From positions 16,292 to 80,291 of the forward strand of contig NZ_BNBC01000024.1 in NCBI RefSeq assembly GCF_014654675.1: a DNA stretch of 64,000 nt, given 5' to 3'. Shown here one piece after another: positions 8,973 to 16,694 of this stretch. The notes beneath the pieces are model-generated. The model was not told the origin of the DNA, did no database searches, and was given only the letters and a program-made list of their open reading frames with translations. The position numbers and the translations under genes are program-made. Numbering within the stretch: position 1 is the first letter of the stretch; every line of letters begins with the position of its first letter. The stretch comes from Streptomyces spiralis. Its GTDB lineage: Bacteria > Actinomycetota > Actinomycetes > Streptomycetales > Streptomycetaceae.

Positions 8973-8990
8973 CCGCCGAAGGAAACCCCG

Positions 8991-9029
8991 ACGGGAAAAG
9001 GGGCCCTCCTCGGAGGGCCCCTTTCCCGT
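8991..9029. terminator. Bidirectional terminator
   Basis: ACGGGAAAAGGGGCCCTCC pairs with GGAGGGCCCCTTTCCCGT around a four-base loop. The flanking A and T runs make it look intrinsic in both directions. It separates lysS (+) from the DUF2637 gene (-). Confidence 0.85.
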
Positions 9030-9046
9030 GCGACGGGCGTCCTGCC

Positions 9047-10321
9047 CTACGCGATGTGGTCGTCCTCCAGCTCCGCGGTGTGGCGGTTCTGGAAGCGCAT
9101 GACCATCTTCTTGGCCTCGGCATCGGGGACGGGGATGCCGTACGTCGCCTCGACGTTGTCACTGAACTCGCGCGGAGTCGGATAGCCGCTGCCGCTGATC
9201 GACTGCTTGAAGACCTGGTAGTACGACTCCTCGTCCGGCGGCGCGGGCTCCGGCGTGCCGCCGCCCTCGCCCAGCTCGCGCGTACGGTTCGGGCCCACCG
9301 GAATGGGGAAGCTGCCCGTGTCCTCCATGGAGGGCTGCTCGAACCGCTCCGGCTGCTGCTCCTCGTACCAGTCCTCGTACACGGGCTCCGGGTCGTACGT
9401 CGGATCGTAGCCGCCGTGGTAGTCGACCTGCTGGGGCGCCTGGAACCACGGGCTCTGGTCGTCCGGCGGCAACTGCTCCTCGTACGCCGGCCCGCCGGGA
9501 TCCTGCTCGGCGACCAGCAGCGGGCGCTGCCCGGCGGCGGTCGCCGCCCGTTGCTGCGGGACGGGACCCGCCACGGCGGGCCGGCCGCCCACCGTCGTCT
9601 CGAACTCAGGCGCCGGCGGGATCAGCGCCGGCTCGATTCCCGCCGCCGCCAGACCGGCGGGGGCCGTCTCCGCCAGCGGCACACCGTAGCGGGCCAGCCG
9701 CAGCGGCATCAGCGACTCCACCGGAGCCTTGCGCCGCCAGGCCCGGCCGAAGCGGGAGCGCAGCCGCGCCTGGTAGACCAGACGCTCCTGCTCCAGCTTG
9801 ATGACCTGGTCGTAGGAGCGCAGTTCCCACAGCTTCATCCGGCGCCACAGCAGGAACGTCGGCACCGGGGACAGCAGCCAGCGGGTGAGCCGGACGCCCT
9901 CCATGTGCTTGTCGGCGGTGATGTCGGCGATCCGGCCGATCGCGTGTCGGGCCGCCTCCACGGCGACCACGAACAGCACCGGGATCACCGCGTGCATGCC
10001 CACACCCAGCGGGTCCGGCCAGGCGGCCGCGCCGTTGAACGCGATCGTCGCCGCCGTCAGCAGCCACGCCGTCTGACGCAGCAGCGGGAAGGGGATACGG
10101 ATCCAGGTCAGCAGCAGGTCCAGGGCGAGCAGCACACAGATGCCCGCGTCGATGCCGACCGGGAACACATAGCTGAAGTTCCCGAAGCCCTTCTTGATCG
10201 CGAGCTCACGGACGGCCGCGTACGAACCCGCGAAGCCGATACCGGCGATGATCACGGCGCCCGTCACGACCACGCCGATGAGGACGCGGTGCATCCGAGT
10301 CAGCTTCAGTGGCCCGGCCAC
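9047..10321 (-). CDS. DUF2637 membrane protein
   Basis: From GTG 10321 (GGGGAGGGGA upstream) the product is 424 residues. Four predicted membrane segments fall at about 11-33, 43-65, 70-90 and 96-115. A basic helix (KLEQERLVYQARLRSRFGRAWRR) follows, then a long Pro/Glu-rich acidic tail. The membrane block matches DUF2637, a family also seen in SpdA/SpdB-type plasmid-spread proteins of streptomycetes. The conserved C-terminal segment (YYQVFKQSISGSGYPTPREFSDNVEATYGI) resembles a small DNA-binding or dimer helix pair. Its function is unknown. It ends a three-gene minus-strand run with two DUF3558 lipoproteins. A TTG start at 10357 would add 12 residues but lacks a good RBS. Confidence 0.8.
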   Translation of the reverse strand: MAGPLKLTRMHRVLIGVVVTGAVIIAGIGFAGSYAAVRELAIKKGFGNFSYVFPVGIDAGICVLLALDLLLTWIRIPFPLLRQTAWLLTAATIAFNGAAAWPDPLGVGMHAVIPVLFVVAVEAARHAIGRIADITADKHMEGVRLTRWLLSPVPTFLLWRRMKLWELRSYDQVIKLEQERLVYQARLRSRFGRAWRRKAPVESLMPLRLARYGVPLAETAPAGLAAAGIEPALIPPAPEFETTVGGRPAVAGPVPQQRAATAAGQRPLLVAEQDPGGPAYEEQLPPDDQSPWFQAPQQVDYHGGYDPTYDPEPVYEDWYEEQQPERFEQPSMEDTGSFPIPVGPNRTRELGEGGGTPEPAPPDEESYYQVFKQSISGSGYPTPREFSDNVEATYGIPVPDAEAKKMVMRFQNRHTAELEDDHIA

Positions 10322-10429
10322 TCGTACTCCCCTCCCCTTGCCTGTTGTTGCGCGCAACAGAGTGGCACACTCGTGCGGCGCTCGGGCGGGCGGATGAGAA
10401 TGCCCGACTACGGGCCGACTTGGACCCGC

Positions 10430-11329
10430 TCAGCCCTTCGACGCGGCCTTCGTCGAAGACGACGTCGACGGGGACGCGGACCTGGCGGAGGACCCGGAGG
10501 AGGACTTGGAGGGAGACGCCGAGCCCGAGGCCGACGAGGATGTGCTCGGCGAGGCGGCGCCACCGTCCCCGTTCGCCTTCGCCACCGCGGCCACCGCCTC
10601 CTTGGCCGCCGACTTCGCGTCCTTGGCCAGATCGTCGGCGTCCGGGCTCTTGTCACCGGCCAGACCGGCACCGTTGTAGTCCAGGGTGACGACCACGTTC
10701 TCCACCCGCGCCACGACCGTCTGCTGCTTGAAGGAGCCTTCCTTCTTCTTCAGGTCGTAGCGCACCGCAGTCGCCTCGTCGCCCGTCCCGGACACCGGTT
10801 CCGACTTGGTGTTCTTCGCGCCCGCCACGGACTTCGCGTCCTGGACCTGCTTCGCGTAGTACTCCTTGGCCTGCTCGTCGCCCGAGCCACGGTCGGCGTC
10901 CGACTCGAAACGCAGCAACGAGACGTTCAGCCAGCGGAACTGAGAACCCTTCACCCCGTTGTTCTCCAGGCTGTTCCAGGAACAGCTGGCACGCGAGGAG
11001 ACATCGCTGGAGGTGCCCTCCTTGGCGGACTTCGTCCCCTTCGGGACCAGTTCGCCCAGCGTCTTGCCCGACAGCACCTTGCACGCCTCCGGCAGCTTCG
11101 CGTACCTCGCCGCCTGCACCGTCGGGGAGGCACTCGCGCTCGCGGACGCCTTGGCGCCGTCCGCCGGCGTCTTCTTCCCGCCGGCGCCGTCACCGGAGCC
11201 GGAGTTCGAGGAGCAGGCCGCGGCCAGCAGCATCACGGGTACGGCCGCCGCGCAGACAACGACGCGGTTCAGTCGCCGGGCACGCTCGGGTCGCTGGGCA
11301 CGATGGTCTCGCTGGGCTGCTCGCTGCAT
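10430..11329 (-). CDS. DUF3558 lipoprotein (first of two)
   Basis: ATG 11329 has GAAGGAAC immediately upstream. The 299-residue product carries a signal peptide ending in the lipobox LLAAACSS, so it is probably anchored outside the membrane. A DUF3558 domain follows (YAKLPEACKVLSGKTLGELVP, SRASCSWNSLENN, DLKKKEGSFKQQTVVARVENVVVTLDYNG). Two conserved Cys may form a disulfide. The last 50 residues are almost all Ser/Ala/Thr/Lys and are probably a cell-wall-spanning disordered tail. DUF3558 function is unknown. A paralogue lies 133 bases upstream on the same strand. Confidence 0.85.
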   Translation of the reverse strand: MQRAAQRDHRAQRPERARRLNRVVVCAAAVPVMLLAAACSSNSGSGDGAGGKKTPADGAKASASASASPTVQAARYAKLPEACKVLSGKTLGELVPKGTKSAKEGTSSDVSSRASCSWNSLENNGVKGSQFRWLNVSLLRFESDADRGSGDEQAKEYYAKQVQDAKSVAGAKNTKSEPVSGTGDEATAVRYDLKKKEGSFKQQTVVARVENVVVTLDYNGAGLAGDKSPDADDLAKDAKSAAKEAVAAVAKANGDGGAASPSTSSSASGSASPSKSSSGSSARSASPSTSSSTKAASKG

Positions 11330-11462
11330 GGTTCCTTCACTCATGACGCTCGTGGTTCCTGCGGTCGGATCGGGTCCGAGGGGCCACGGTACGCGGTGAG
11401 ACAGCCGTGTGGTTCGCCTTCCCGGGCATTGCGGCCGGGCGCCAAGTGCCGGACGAAAGGCA

Positions 11463-12311
11463 TCAGCCGCCCAGCGAATCCGCCAGTCGCGCCGCCAGAT
11501 TCCGGGCCTTGTCCTGCATTTCCTCACTGTCGGGGACCACGCCGACGGCGGCCGGCTGCTCCTCGTACTCGATGGTCACGATGACGTTCGACGTGCGGAA
11601 CGCCACAGTCACCGTCCGCTGCTTGGCCGTCGAACCGGAGCTGCTGAGCTGATCGTCGAGGAACCCCTCGTCGCCGAGGTCGTCGAGGGTGCGGGGCTGG
11701 AGATCGGCGGGGTCCGAGACGGGCGGCGAGGCCGAGGAGGCGCCAGAGGAGGGGGTGGCGCCGGAGGAGGACGGCGAGGGCGCCCCGGAGGAGGACGGAG
11801 TACTGCCGGAGCCGGAGCCGGAGGAGCTGTCCGATCCGGAGGGCGTGGTCGCGGGTAGGGGAAGGTGGGCGTCCGCCTGCTTCGTGGCGAAGACCGACTG
11901 CGCCTGGCTGTCGTCGCTCACGGAGTTGTCGTAGGAGACGACCCGCTCGAAGTCGATGTGCAGCCGGTCGGTGGCTTCCGTGGAGTCCACTTTCCAACGG
12001 CAGCCCACCTTGCGGTCCGTGTCGTAGGTGAGCGCGGCCTCGCCCTGGTAGGCGTGGTCCCGCTGGTCCGGGTCCGTGATCTGCTTGATGCCGGGCAGCA
12101 GCGAGTCGAGGGTGGTGTGGCCGACCGCGCCGCAGGCCTCGGGCAGCGTGCGGTACTTGCCCGGCTGGGCCTCCAGCGTCGCCGGACCGGAACCGTCCTG
12201 GTTGGCGTTGTCCGTCCGGCCGTTGTCCGACGAGCCGTCGGTGCAGCCGGTCAGCAGCAGGGCCGCCGCGAGGAGCGCGGCCGCGCCGGGTACGTACGCC
12301 TTCCGCAGCAC
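11463..12311 (-). CDS. DUF3558 lipoprotein (second of two)
   Basis: GTG 12311 has AGGAG 7 bases upstream. The signal peptide ends in the lipobox LLTGC. The 282-residue product shares the DUF3558 plan with its neighbour: KYRTLPEACGAVGHTTLDSLLPG, a second Cys in VGCRWKVDS, and VTVAFRTSNVIVTIEYEEQ near the end. Unlike the neighbour, its Ser/Pro/Gly low-complexity stretch is internal (about 165-215) rather than terminal. The pair therefore looks like an old duplication with the disordered segment moved. It is divergent from rtcB. Confidence 0.85.
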   Translation of the reverse strand: MLRKAYVPGAAALLAAALLLTGCTDGSSDNGRTDNANQDGSGPATLEAQPGKYRTLPEACGAVGHTTLDSLLPGIKQITDPDQRDHAYQGEAALTYDTDRKVGCRWKVDSTEATDRLHIDFERVVSYDNSVSDDSQAQSVFATKQADAHLPLPATTPSGSDSSSGSGSGSTPSSSGAPSPSSSGATPSSGASSASPPVSDPADLQPRTLDDLGDEGFLDDQLSSSGSTAKQRTVTVAFRTSNVIVTIEYEEQPAAVGVVPDSEEMQDKARNLAARLADSLGG

Positions 12312-12540
12312 GGGCAGGCTCCTCTCGACGGTGTCGGTGCGTGTCGGTCCGCAGGTGGTGTGCCGGTCCGGTCCCCGCAGGTTATTCGCTTGCCGGGCGG
12401 GGGCGGCTCCTGGAGACAATGTGTATCGCACGCACTGCCGTGGACGCCGGTCCGTTGCCCTGTTTCGTAGATCTTGGCGCCGGTATTGCCCTTCGCAACT
12501 TCTGAGAATTCTGTACGTTTTACGGGGGAATGAGGACAAT

Positions 12541-13734
12541 ATGTCGTACGTGGAGATACCGGGCGCGAAGGTTCCCATCCGCATGTGGACGGACCCGGCG
12601 GCGGTCGAGGGCGCGGCGATGCAGCAGCTCCAGAACGTCGCGACCCTGCCCTGGATCAAGGGCCTGGCCGTCATGCCCGACGTCCACTACGGCAAGGGCG
12701 CGACGGTCGGCTCGGTCATCGCCATGCGGGGCGCGGTGTGCCCGGCGGCGGTGGGTGTCGACATCGGCTGCGGAATGTCGGCGGTGAAGACGTCCCTGAC
12801 GGCGAACGACCTCCCGGGCGACCTGTCCCGGCTCCGCTCGAAGATCGAGCAGGCGATCCCGGTGGGACGTGGGATGCACGCGGATCCGGTGGATCCGGGG
12901 CAGTTCCACGGGCTGGGTACGGCGGGGTGGGACGACTTCTGGGGCCGGTTCGACGGGGTGGCCGAGTCGGTCAAGTTCCGTCAGGAACGAGCCACGCATC
13001 AGATGGGAACGCTCGGATCCGGAAATCACTTCGTCGAGGTGTGCACGGACACGGCCGGTTCTGTCTGGTTGATGCTCCACTCCGGGTCCCGCAACATCGG
13101 CAAGGAACTCGCCGAGCACCACATCGGCGTGGCCCACAAGCTCCCGCACAACCAGGGTCTGGTGGACCGCGACCTCGCGGTCTTCGTGGCGGACACCCCG
13201 CAGATGGCGGCCTACCGCAACGACCTGTTCTGGGCGCAGGAGTACGCCAAGTACAACCGCACCATCATGATGGCGCTCCTGAAGGACGTGATCCGCAAGG
13301 AGTTCAAGAAGGCGAAGCCCGCCTTCGAGCCGGAGATCTCCTGCCACCACAACTACGTGGCCGAGGAGCGCTACGAGGGCATGGACCTGCTCGTGACCCG
13401 CAAGGGCGCGATCCGGGCCGGCTCCGGCGAGTACGGCATCATCCCGGGCTCGATGGGCACGGGTTCGTACATCGTGAAGGGTCTCGGCAACGACAAGGCG
13501 TTCAACTCGGCCTCGCACGGCGCGGGTCGGCGCATGAGCCGCAACGCCGCCAAGCGCCGCTTCTCCACGAAGGACCTGGAGGAGCAGACGCGAGGCGTGG
13601 AGTGCCGCAAGGACTCCGGCGTCGTCGACGAGATCCCGGGCGCCTACAAGCCGATCGAGCAGGTCATCGACCAGCAGCGGGACCTCGTCGAGGTGGTGGC
13701 CAAGCTCAAGCAGGTGGTGTGTGTGAAGGGCTGA
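12541..13734 (+). CDS. rtcB: RNA-splicing ligase RtcB
   Basis: RtcB joins RNA 2',3'-cyclic-phosphate or 3'-phosphate ends to 5'-OH ends using GTP and Mn2+. The 397-residue protein has the metal site VGVDIGCGM (D74, C77), GTLGSGNHF (H163), HSGSRNIG, and the guanylylation motif SHGAGRRMSR with H326. GGGGGAATGAGGAC precedes ATG 12541. In many bacteria rtcB sits with rtcA and the sigma-54 regulator rtcR; here neither is present. It stands alone, divergent from a DUF3558 lipoprotein. Its 3' end is 5 bases from the convergent phosphatase gene. Confidence 0.95.
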   Translation: MSYVEIPGAKVPIRMWTDPAAVEGAAMQQLQNVATLPWIKGLAVMPDVHYGKGATVGSVIAMRGAVCPAAVGVDIGCGMSAVKTSLTANDLPGDLSRLRSKIEQAIPVGRGMHADPVDPGQFHGLGTAGWDDFWGRFDGVAESVKFRQERATHQMGTLGSGNHFVEVCTDTAGSVWLMLHSGSRNIGKELAEHHIGVAHKLPHNQGLVDRDLAVFVADTPQMAAYRNDLFWAQEYAKYNRTIMMALLKDVIRKEFKKAKPAFEPEISCHHNYVAEERYEGMDLLVTRKGAIRAGSGEYGIIPGSMGTGSYIVKGLGNDKAFNSASHGAGRRMSRNAAKRRFSTKDLEEQTRGVECRKDSGVVDEIPGAYKPIEQVIDQQRDLVEVVAKLKQVVCVKG

Positions 13735-13739
13735 GCCGG

Positions 13740-15005
13740 TCACACCAGCCGCTTCTCCAGCAGCGTCACCGCATACGGGCTGCCCCCGCCGTCCGTCTTC
13801 GCCCGCTGTTCGCCGACCACCCTGTAGCCCGCCGACTCGTAGTAGGCGCGCAGGCGGGGGTTGGAGGCGAGGCAGTCGAGGCGGGCGTAGGGGCGGCCCG
13901 CCGCGGTGATGCGGGACTCGGCCTCGGCCAGCATCTGTCGGCCTGTTCCCGGCGGTGCCGTGTGCGGGGTGGTCATCAGGCGGTGGATGTAGCCCGCGTC
14001 CGCGGGGCGGGAGCCCCAGGCGGCCGGGTCGTCCCACCACAGTTCCCAGGCGCCGGCCAGGTGGTCGCCCGCGTGTGCCAGCCAGACCTCGCCCTCGCGC
14101 ATGCGGGTGAGGAAGTGGGTCTCGTCCTTCTCGCCCGGCTTCCACTGGTCGATGCCGCGGGCCAGTTGCCACAGGGCGGCGGTGTCGCGCAGGCGGACCA
14201 GGGTGCCGGCGTCGGAGGCCGTGGCCCTGCGGTAGGCCAGCGGGGGCCAGGCGGTCGGCGCCGGCTCCAGGAGGTGGGTGCGGAGGGTGGTCGCCAGGGC
14301 CTCGGCGTCCAGGTCCAGGGCGTTCGCCACGTACGACTCGACCGAGCCGTACCTCTGCTTCAGGGCGGTCAGGAACAGGCGCATCACCGACTCGGGCGCG
14401 CGGCCGTAGCCCGGCCAGGCCGGGGTGCGGCCGCCGTTGCGTCTCCGCCAGTCGGCCAGCAGGGCCGGGGTGGCCAGCTCCGTGAGGCTGAAGTCCTCGA
14501 TGACCACGGGCTCGGGGACGCCGAGCAGGGACAGGACCAGGGCGGCCATCTCACCCGTGCGGTCCTTGCCGGAGGCGCAGTGGAAGACCAGGGGGGTGTC
14601 GGAGGCGGCCGCGTCCGCGATCAGTTCCAGGGCTCTGCGGATCTCCTTGGTGCCGTCCTCCGCCACCTCCATGTAGCGCTCCGCCAGATACGGGCCCGGC
14701 TCCACCTCGGGCCCCAGCGACGGCTGGTCGTACGGCCGGTGCTCGATGCTGAGGTTGTGGTAGGTGAAGGACGGGTGCTCCGGGACGCGGCCCTGGCGCT
14801 CGACCTCCCAGTCGTGGCGGAGGTCGATCACGGTGCCGATGCCGAGGGCGAGGAAGCGGTCCCAGTCCGCGGTGTCCCGGTGCAGTTTGCCGAGGCCGTC
14901 CGCGCGGAAGAGGCGGCGGGGGCGGACGCGCCTGCCGTCCTCGGTGCCGTAGCCGCCGAGATCGCGGACGTTGCGCAGGGCGTCGAAGGGTATGTGTCTG
15001 TCCAC
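13740..15005 (-). CDS. Tyrosine-protein phosphatase fused to GNAT acetyltransferase
   Basis: The 421-residue protein has two enzyme modules. Residues 1-240 form a PtpB/IphP-type tyrosine phosphatase with the start motif NVRDLGGY and the P-loop HCASGKDRTG (C143, R149). Residues about 255-421 form a GNAT acetyltransferase (YRRATASDAGTLVRLR ... HRLMTTPHTAPPGTGRQML ... LASNPRLRAYYESAGYRVVGE). IphP-family enzymes are dual-specificity or phosphoinositide phosphatases. No stop or frameshift separates the halves. Substrates are unknown; phosphatase and acetyltransferase may act on one target or simply be co-regulated. Confidence 0.9.
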   Translation of the reverse strand: MDRHIPFDALRNVRDLGGYGTEDGRRVRPRRLFRADGLGKLHRDTADWDRFLALGIGTVIDLRHDWEVERQGRVPEHPSFTYHNLSIEHRPYDQPSLGPEVEPGPYLAERYMEVAEDGTKEIRRALELIADAAASDTPLVFHCASGKDRTGEMAALVLSLLGVPEPVVIEDFSLTELATPALLADWRRRNGGRTPAWPGYGRAPESVMRLFLTALKQRYGSVESYVANALDLDAEALATTLRTHLLEPAPTAWPPLAYRRATASDAGTLVRLRDTAALWQLARGIDQWKPGEKDETHFLTRMREGEVWLAHAGDHLAGAWELWWDDPAAWGSRPADAGYIHRLMTTPHTAPPGTGRQMLAEAESRITAAGRPYARLDCLASNPRLRAYYESAGYRVVGEQRAKTDGGGSPYAVTLLEKRLV

Positions 15006-15047
15006 GGTCAGTGACCCTAGGCGGCTGCCGCGGCCTTCGTCCCCGGT

Positions 15048-15209
15048 TTACTTCGCGTGTCGTACGGCGAAGATCATGACGAACGCCACGATGTGGATGC
15101 CGAAGAGGAAGTAGCCGAGGTAGTACCAGACGTAGCGCTCGCGCTTCTTCTCCAGGGCGAGGCGCTCCTGCTCCTCGGTCCTGTCCCGGCCGGTGTCGTG
15201 CGTCGTCAT
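15048..15209 (-). CDS. Tiny single-pass membrane protein
   Basis: A 53-residue product starts at ATG 15209 and ends at TAA 15048. It has a charged, Glu/Arg/Lys-rich N-terminal half (TEEQERLALEKKRER) and one hydrophobic segment at about 31-48 (YLGYFLFGIHIVAFVMI), then RHAK. The gene starts 7 bases after the SDR stop on the same strand, so it is probably co-transcribed. The charge pattern predicts the N-terminus inside. I do not recognise the family with confidence. TAA stops are rare at this GC content, which favours a real gene over chance. Confidence 0.6.
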   Translation of the reverse strand: MTTHDTGRDRTEEQERLALEKKRERYVWYYLGYFLFGIHIVAFVMIFAVRHAK

Positions 15210-15216
15210 CGTCGTC

Positions 15217-15993
15217 TCACTGCTCCCGGTGCACCTTGGTGTTCGACGCCTGGGCGCGCGGGCGCACGATCAGGAGGTCGATGTTGACGTGGCTGGGGCG
15301 GGTCACCGCCCAGGCGATCGTCTCCGCCACGTCGTCCGCCGTCAGCGGTTCGGCCACGCCCTGGTAGACCTTCGCCGCCTTTTCCGTGTCGCCGCCGAAG
15401 CGGGTCAGCGCGAACTCCTCCGTCCTGACCATGCCGGGCGCGACCTCGATGACGCGGACCGGCTGTCCGACGATCTCCAGACGCAGTGTCTCGGCGAGGA
15501 CGTGGGCGCCGTGCTTGGCGGCGACATATCCCGCGCCGCCCTCGTACGTGGCGTGGCCGGCCGTGGAGGAGACCACGACGACCGTGCCGTCTCCGCTCGC
15601 GACCAGCTTCGGCAGCAGGGCCTGGGTGAGGTTGAGGGTGCCGATGACGTTCGTCTCGTACATCGTGCGCCAGTCGGCGGGGTCGCCGGTGGCGACCGGG
15701 TCGGCGCCGAGTGCGCCGCCCGCGTTGTTGACCAGGACCCCGACGGTCTGGAAGGCCGTCGCGAACTCGTCGACGGCCGCGCGGTCGGTGACGTCCAGCT
15801 GGTAGGCCGTGGCCGCGTGCCCGGCCGCGTTGATCTCCTCGGCGAGCGCCTCGATGCGGTCCTTGCGGCGGGCGGTCAGGACGACGCGGTAGCCGGCGGC
15901 GGCGAGCTGCCGGGCCGTGGCGGCGCCGATGCCGCTGCTCGCGCCGGTGACGACGGCGATGCGGGAGGCGGCGGACGGTGCGGCGCTGGCCAT
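15217..15993 (-). CDS. Short-chain dehydrogenase/reductase
   Basis: A classical SDR of 258 residues with the nucleotide motif TGASSGIG (16-23), NNAGG (88-92), catalytic S141 region and Y155-x-x-x-K159. TARRKDR after the second strand suggests an NADP(H) preference. The central sequence resembles YdfG/serine-dehydrogenase-like SDRs (LDVTDRAAVDEF, RVIEVAPGMVRTEEF). Substrate is unknown. The tiny membrane-protein gene follows on the same strand. Confidence 0.9.
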   Translation of the reverse strand: MASAAPSAASRIAVVTGASSGIGAATARQLAAAGYRVVLTARRKDRIEALAEEINAAGHAATAYQLDVTDRAAVDEFATAFQTVGVLVNNAGGALGADPVATGDPADWRTMYETNVIGTLNLTQALLPKLVASGDGTVVVVSSTAGHATYEGGAGYVAAKHGAHVLAETLRLEIVGQPVRVIEVAPGMVRTEEFALTRFGGDTEKAAKVYQGVAEPLTADDVAETIAWAVTRPSHVNIDLLIVRPRAQASNTKVHREQ

Positions 15994-16053
15994 GAGCTGC
16001 TCCTGTGAGGGGGTCGGCGGGGTCTGCCTGATCTGCGTGGTCGGCTCTGCCCA

Positions 16054-16107
16054 GAGTACGGCTCCGCCCGGGGCGGGGCTTCGCCCGGAGTGCGGCTCCG
16101 CCCGGGG
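16054..16107. repeat. Direct repeat with local hairpins
   Basis: GAGTACGGCTCCGCCCGGGG (16054-16073) recurs at 16088-16107 with one change. Each copy can pair with the intervening GGCGGGGC, giving hairpins such as GCTCCGCC-CGG-GGCGGGGC. It lies between ynfA-like (-) and the SDR (-) and may terminate the former. Confidence 0.5.
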
Positions 16108-16134
16108 GTACGGCCTCGCACGTGCCCCTGTCCG

Positions 16135-16476
16135 TCAGCCGCCGTTGCGCGGCGCCCACATGATCACGGCCATGCCGGCGAGGCAGATCAGCGCTCCGGT
16201 CAGGTCCCAGCGGTCCGGGCGGTAGCCGTCCGCGACCACGCCCCACAGGATCGAGCCGGCCACGAAGATCCCGCCGTAGGCGGCGAGGATGCGGCCGAAG
16301 TGGACGTCGGGCTGGTAGGTGGCGACGAAGCCGTACGCGCCGAGCGCGAGGACTCCGCCGACGGCCCACAGCCAGCCGCGCTGCTCGCGCACGCCCTGCC
16401 AGATCAGCCAGGCGCCGCCGATCTCGAAGAGCGCGGCGACGACGAAGAGGGCGGCGGAGCGGAGGATCAGGGGCAT
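16135..16476 (-). CDS. YnfA/UPF0060 small membrane protein
   Basis: The 113-residue protein has four hydrophobic segments and the family signatures LFEIGGAWLIWQGVRE near the start and AYGGIFVAGSILWGVVADGYRPDRWDLTGA near the end. The fold resembles small multidrug-resistance transporters (EamA/SMR-like). Transport function has not been shown for most members. It is alone on the minus strand, downstream of the LysR gene and the 169-bp element. Confidence 0.85.
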   Translation of the reverse strand: MPLILRSAALFVVAALFEIGGAWLIWQGVREQRGWLWAVGGVLALGAYGFVATYQPDVHFGRILAAYGGIFVAGSILWGVVADGYRPDRWDLTGALICLAGMAVIMWAPRNGG

Positions 16477-16525
16477 GGGGGCAGCTTCGCACGGGGCGCC
16501 GGGCGGTCCGGTGGCCGCGGTGTGG

Positions 16526-16694
16526 CTAGTGCCCCGGCAGGCAACGTTTGCCCGTCAAGGAGCGGCGTCCGGTGCGTGCTCTCGGCGTGCTGGCCGGAAG
16601 TCCTCGTACTGGACGTACTTGGGCTTTCGGGCGGTGCGGCGAGAGGGCGTGCCGGGCGTCGCGACGGGGCGAACGTTGCCTGTTGGGGCACTAG
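16526..16694. mobile_element. 169-bp hairpin element with CTAGTGCCCC terminal inverted repeats (MITE-like or structured RNA)
   Basis: The element begins CTAGTGCCCC and ends GGGGCACTAG. The arms pair nearly end to end. The outer part contains CAGGCAACGTT on both sides. The inner 39 bases (16562-16600 against 16624-16662) match at 27 positions, the rest being nine transitions and three G-G oppositions. The tip pairs GTAC with GTAC around a TGGAC loop (16610-16614). All 13 transition differences along the arms give G-T or T-G oppositions on the plus strand. A 5-base AAGGA bulge is on the left arm. No ORF is supported inside. The right end supplies the stop codon of the LysR gene. I recall similar dispersed sequences in Streptomyces but cannot verify copies here. 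Confidence 0.7.

Noticed and set aside
9056..11584. 842-codon open frame on the plus strand across the DUF2637 and DUF3558 genes
   Set aside because: It is the antisense shadow of GC-rich genes with lipoprotein signals, RBSs and family matches. Its Arg/Val-rich translation resembles no protein.
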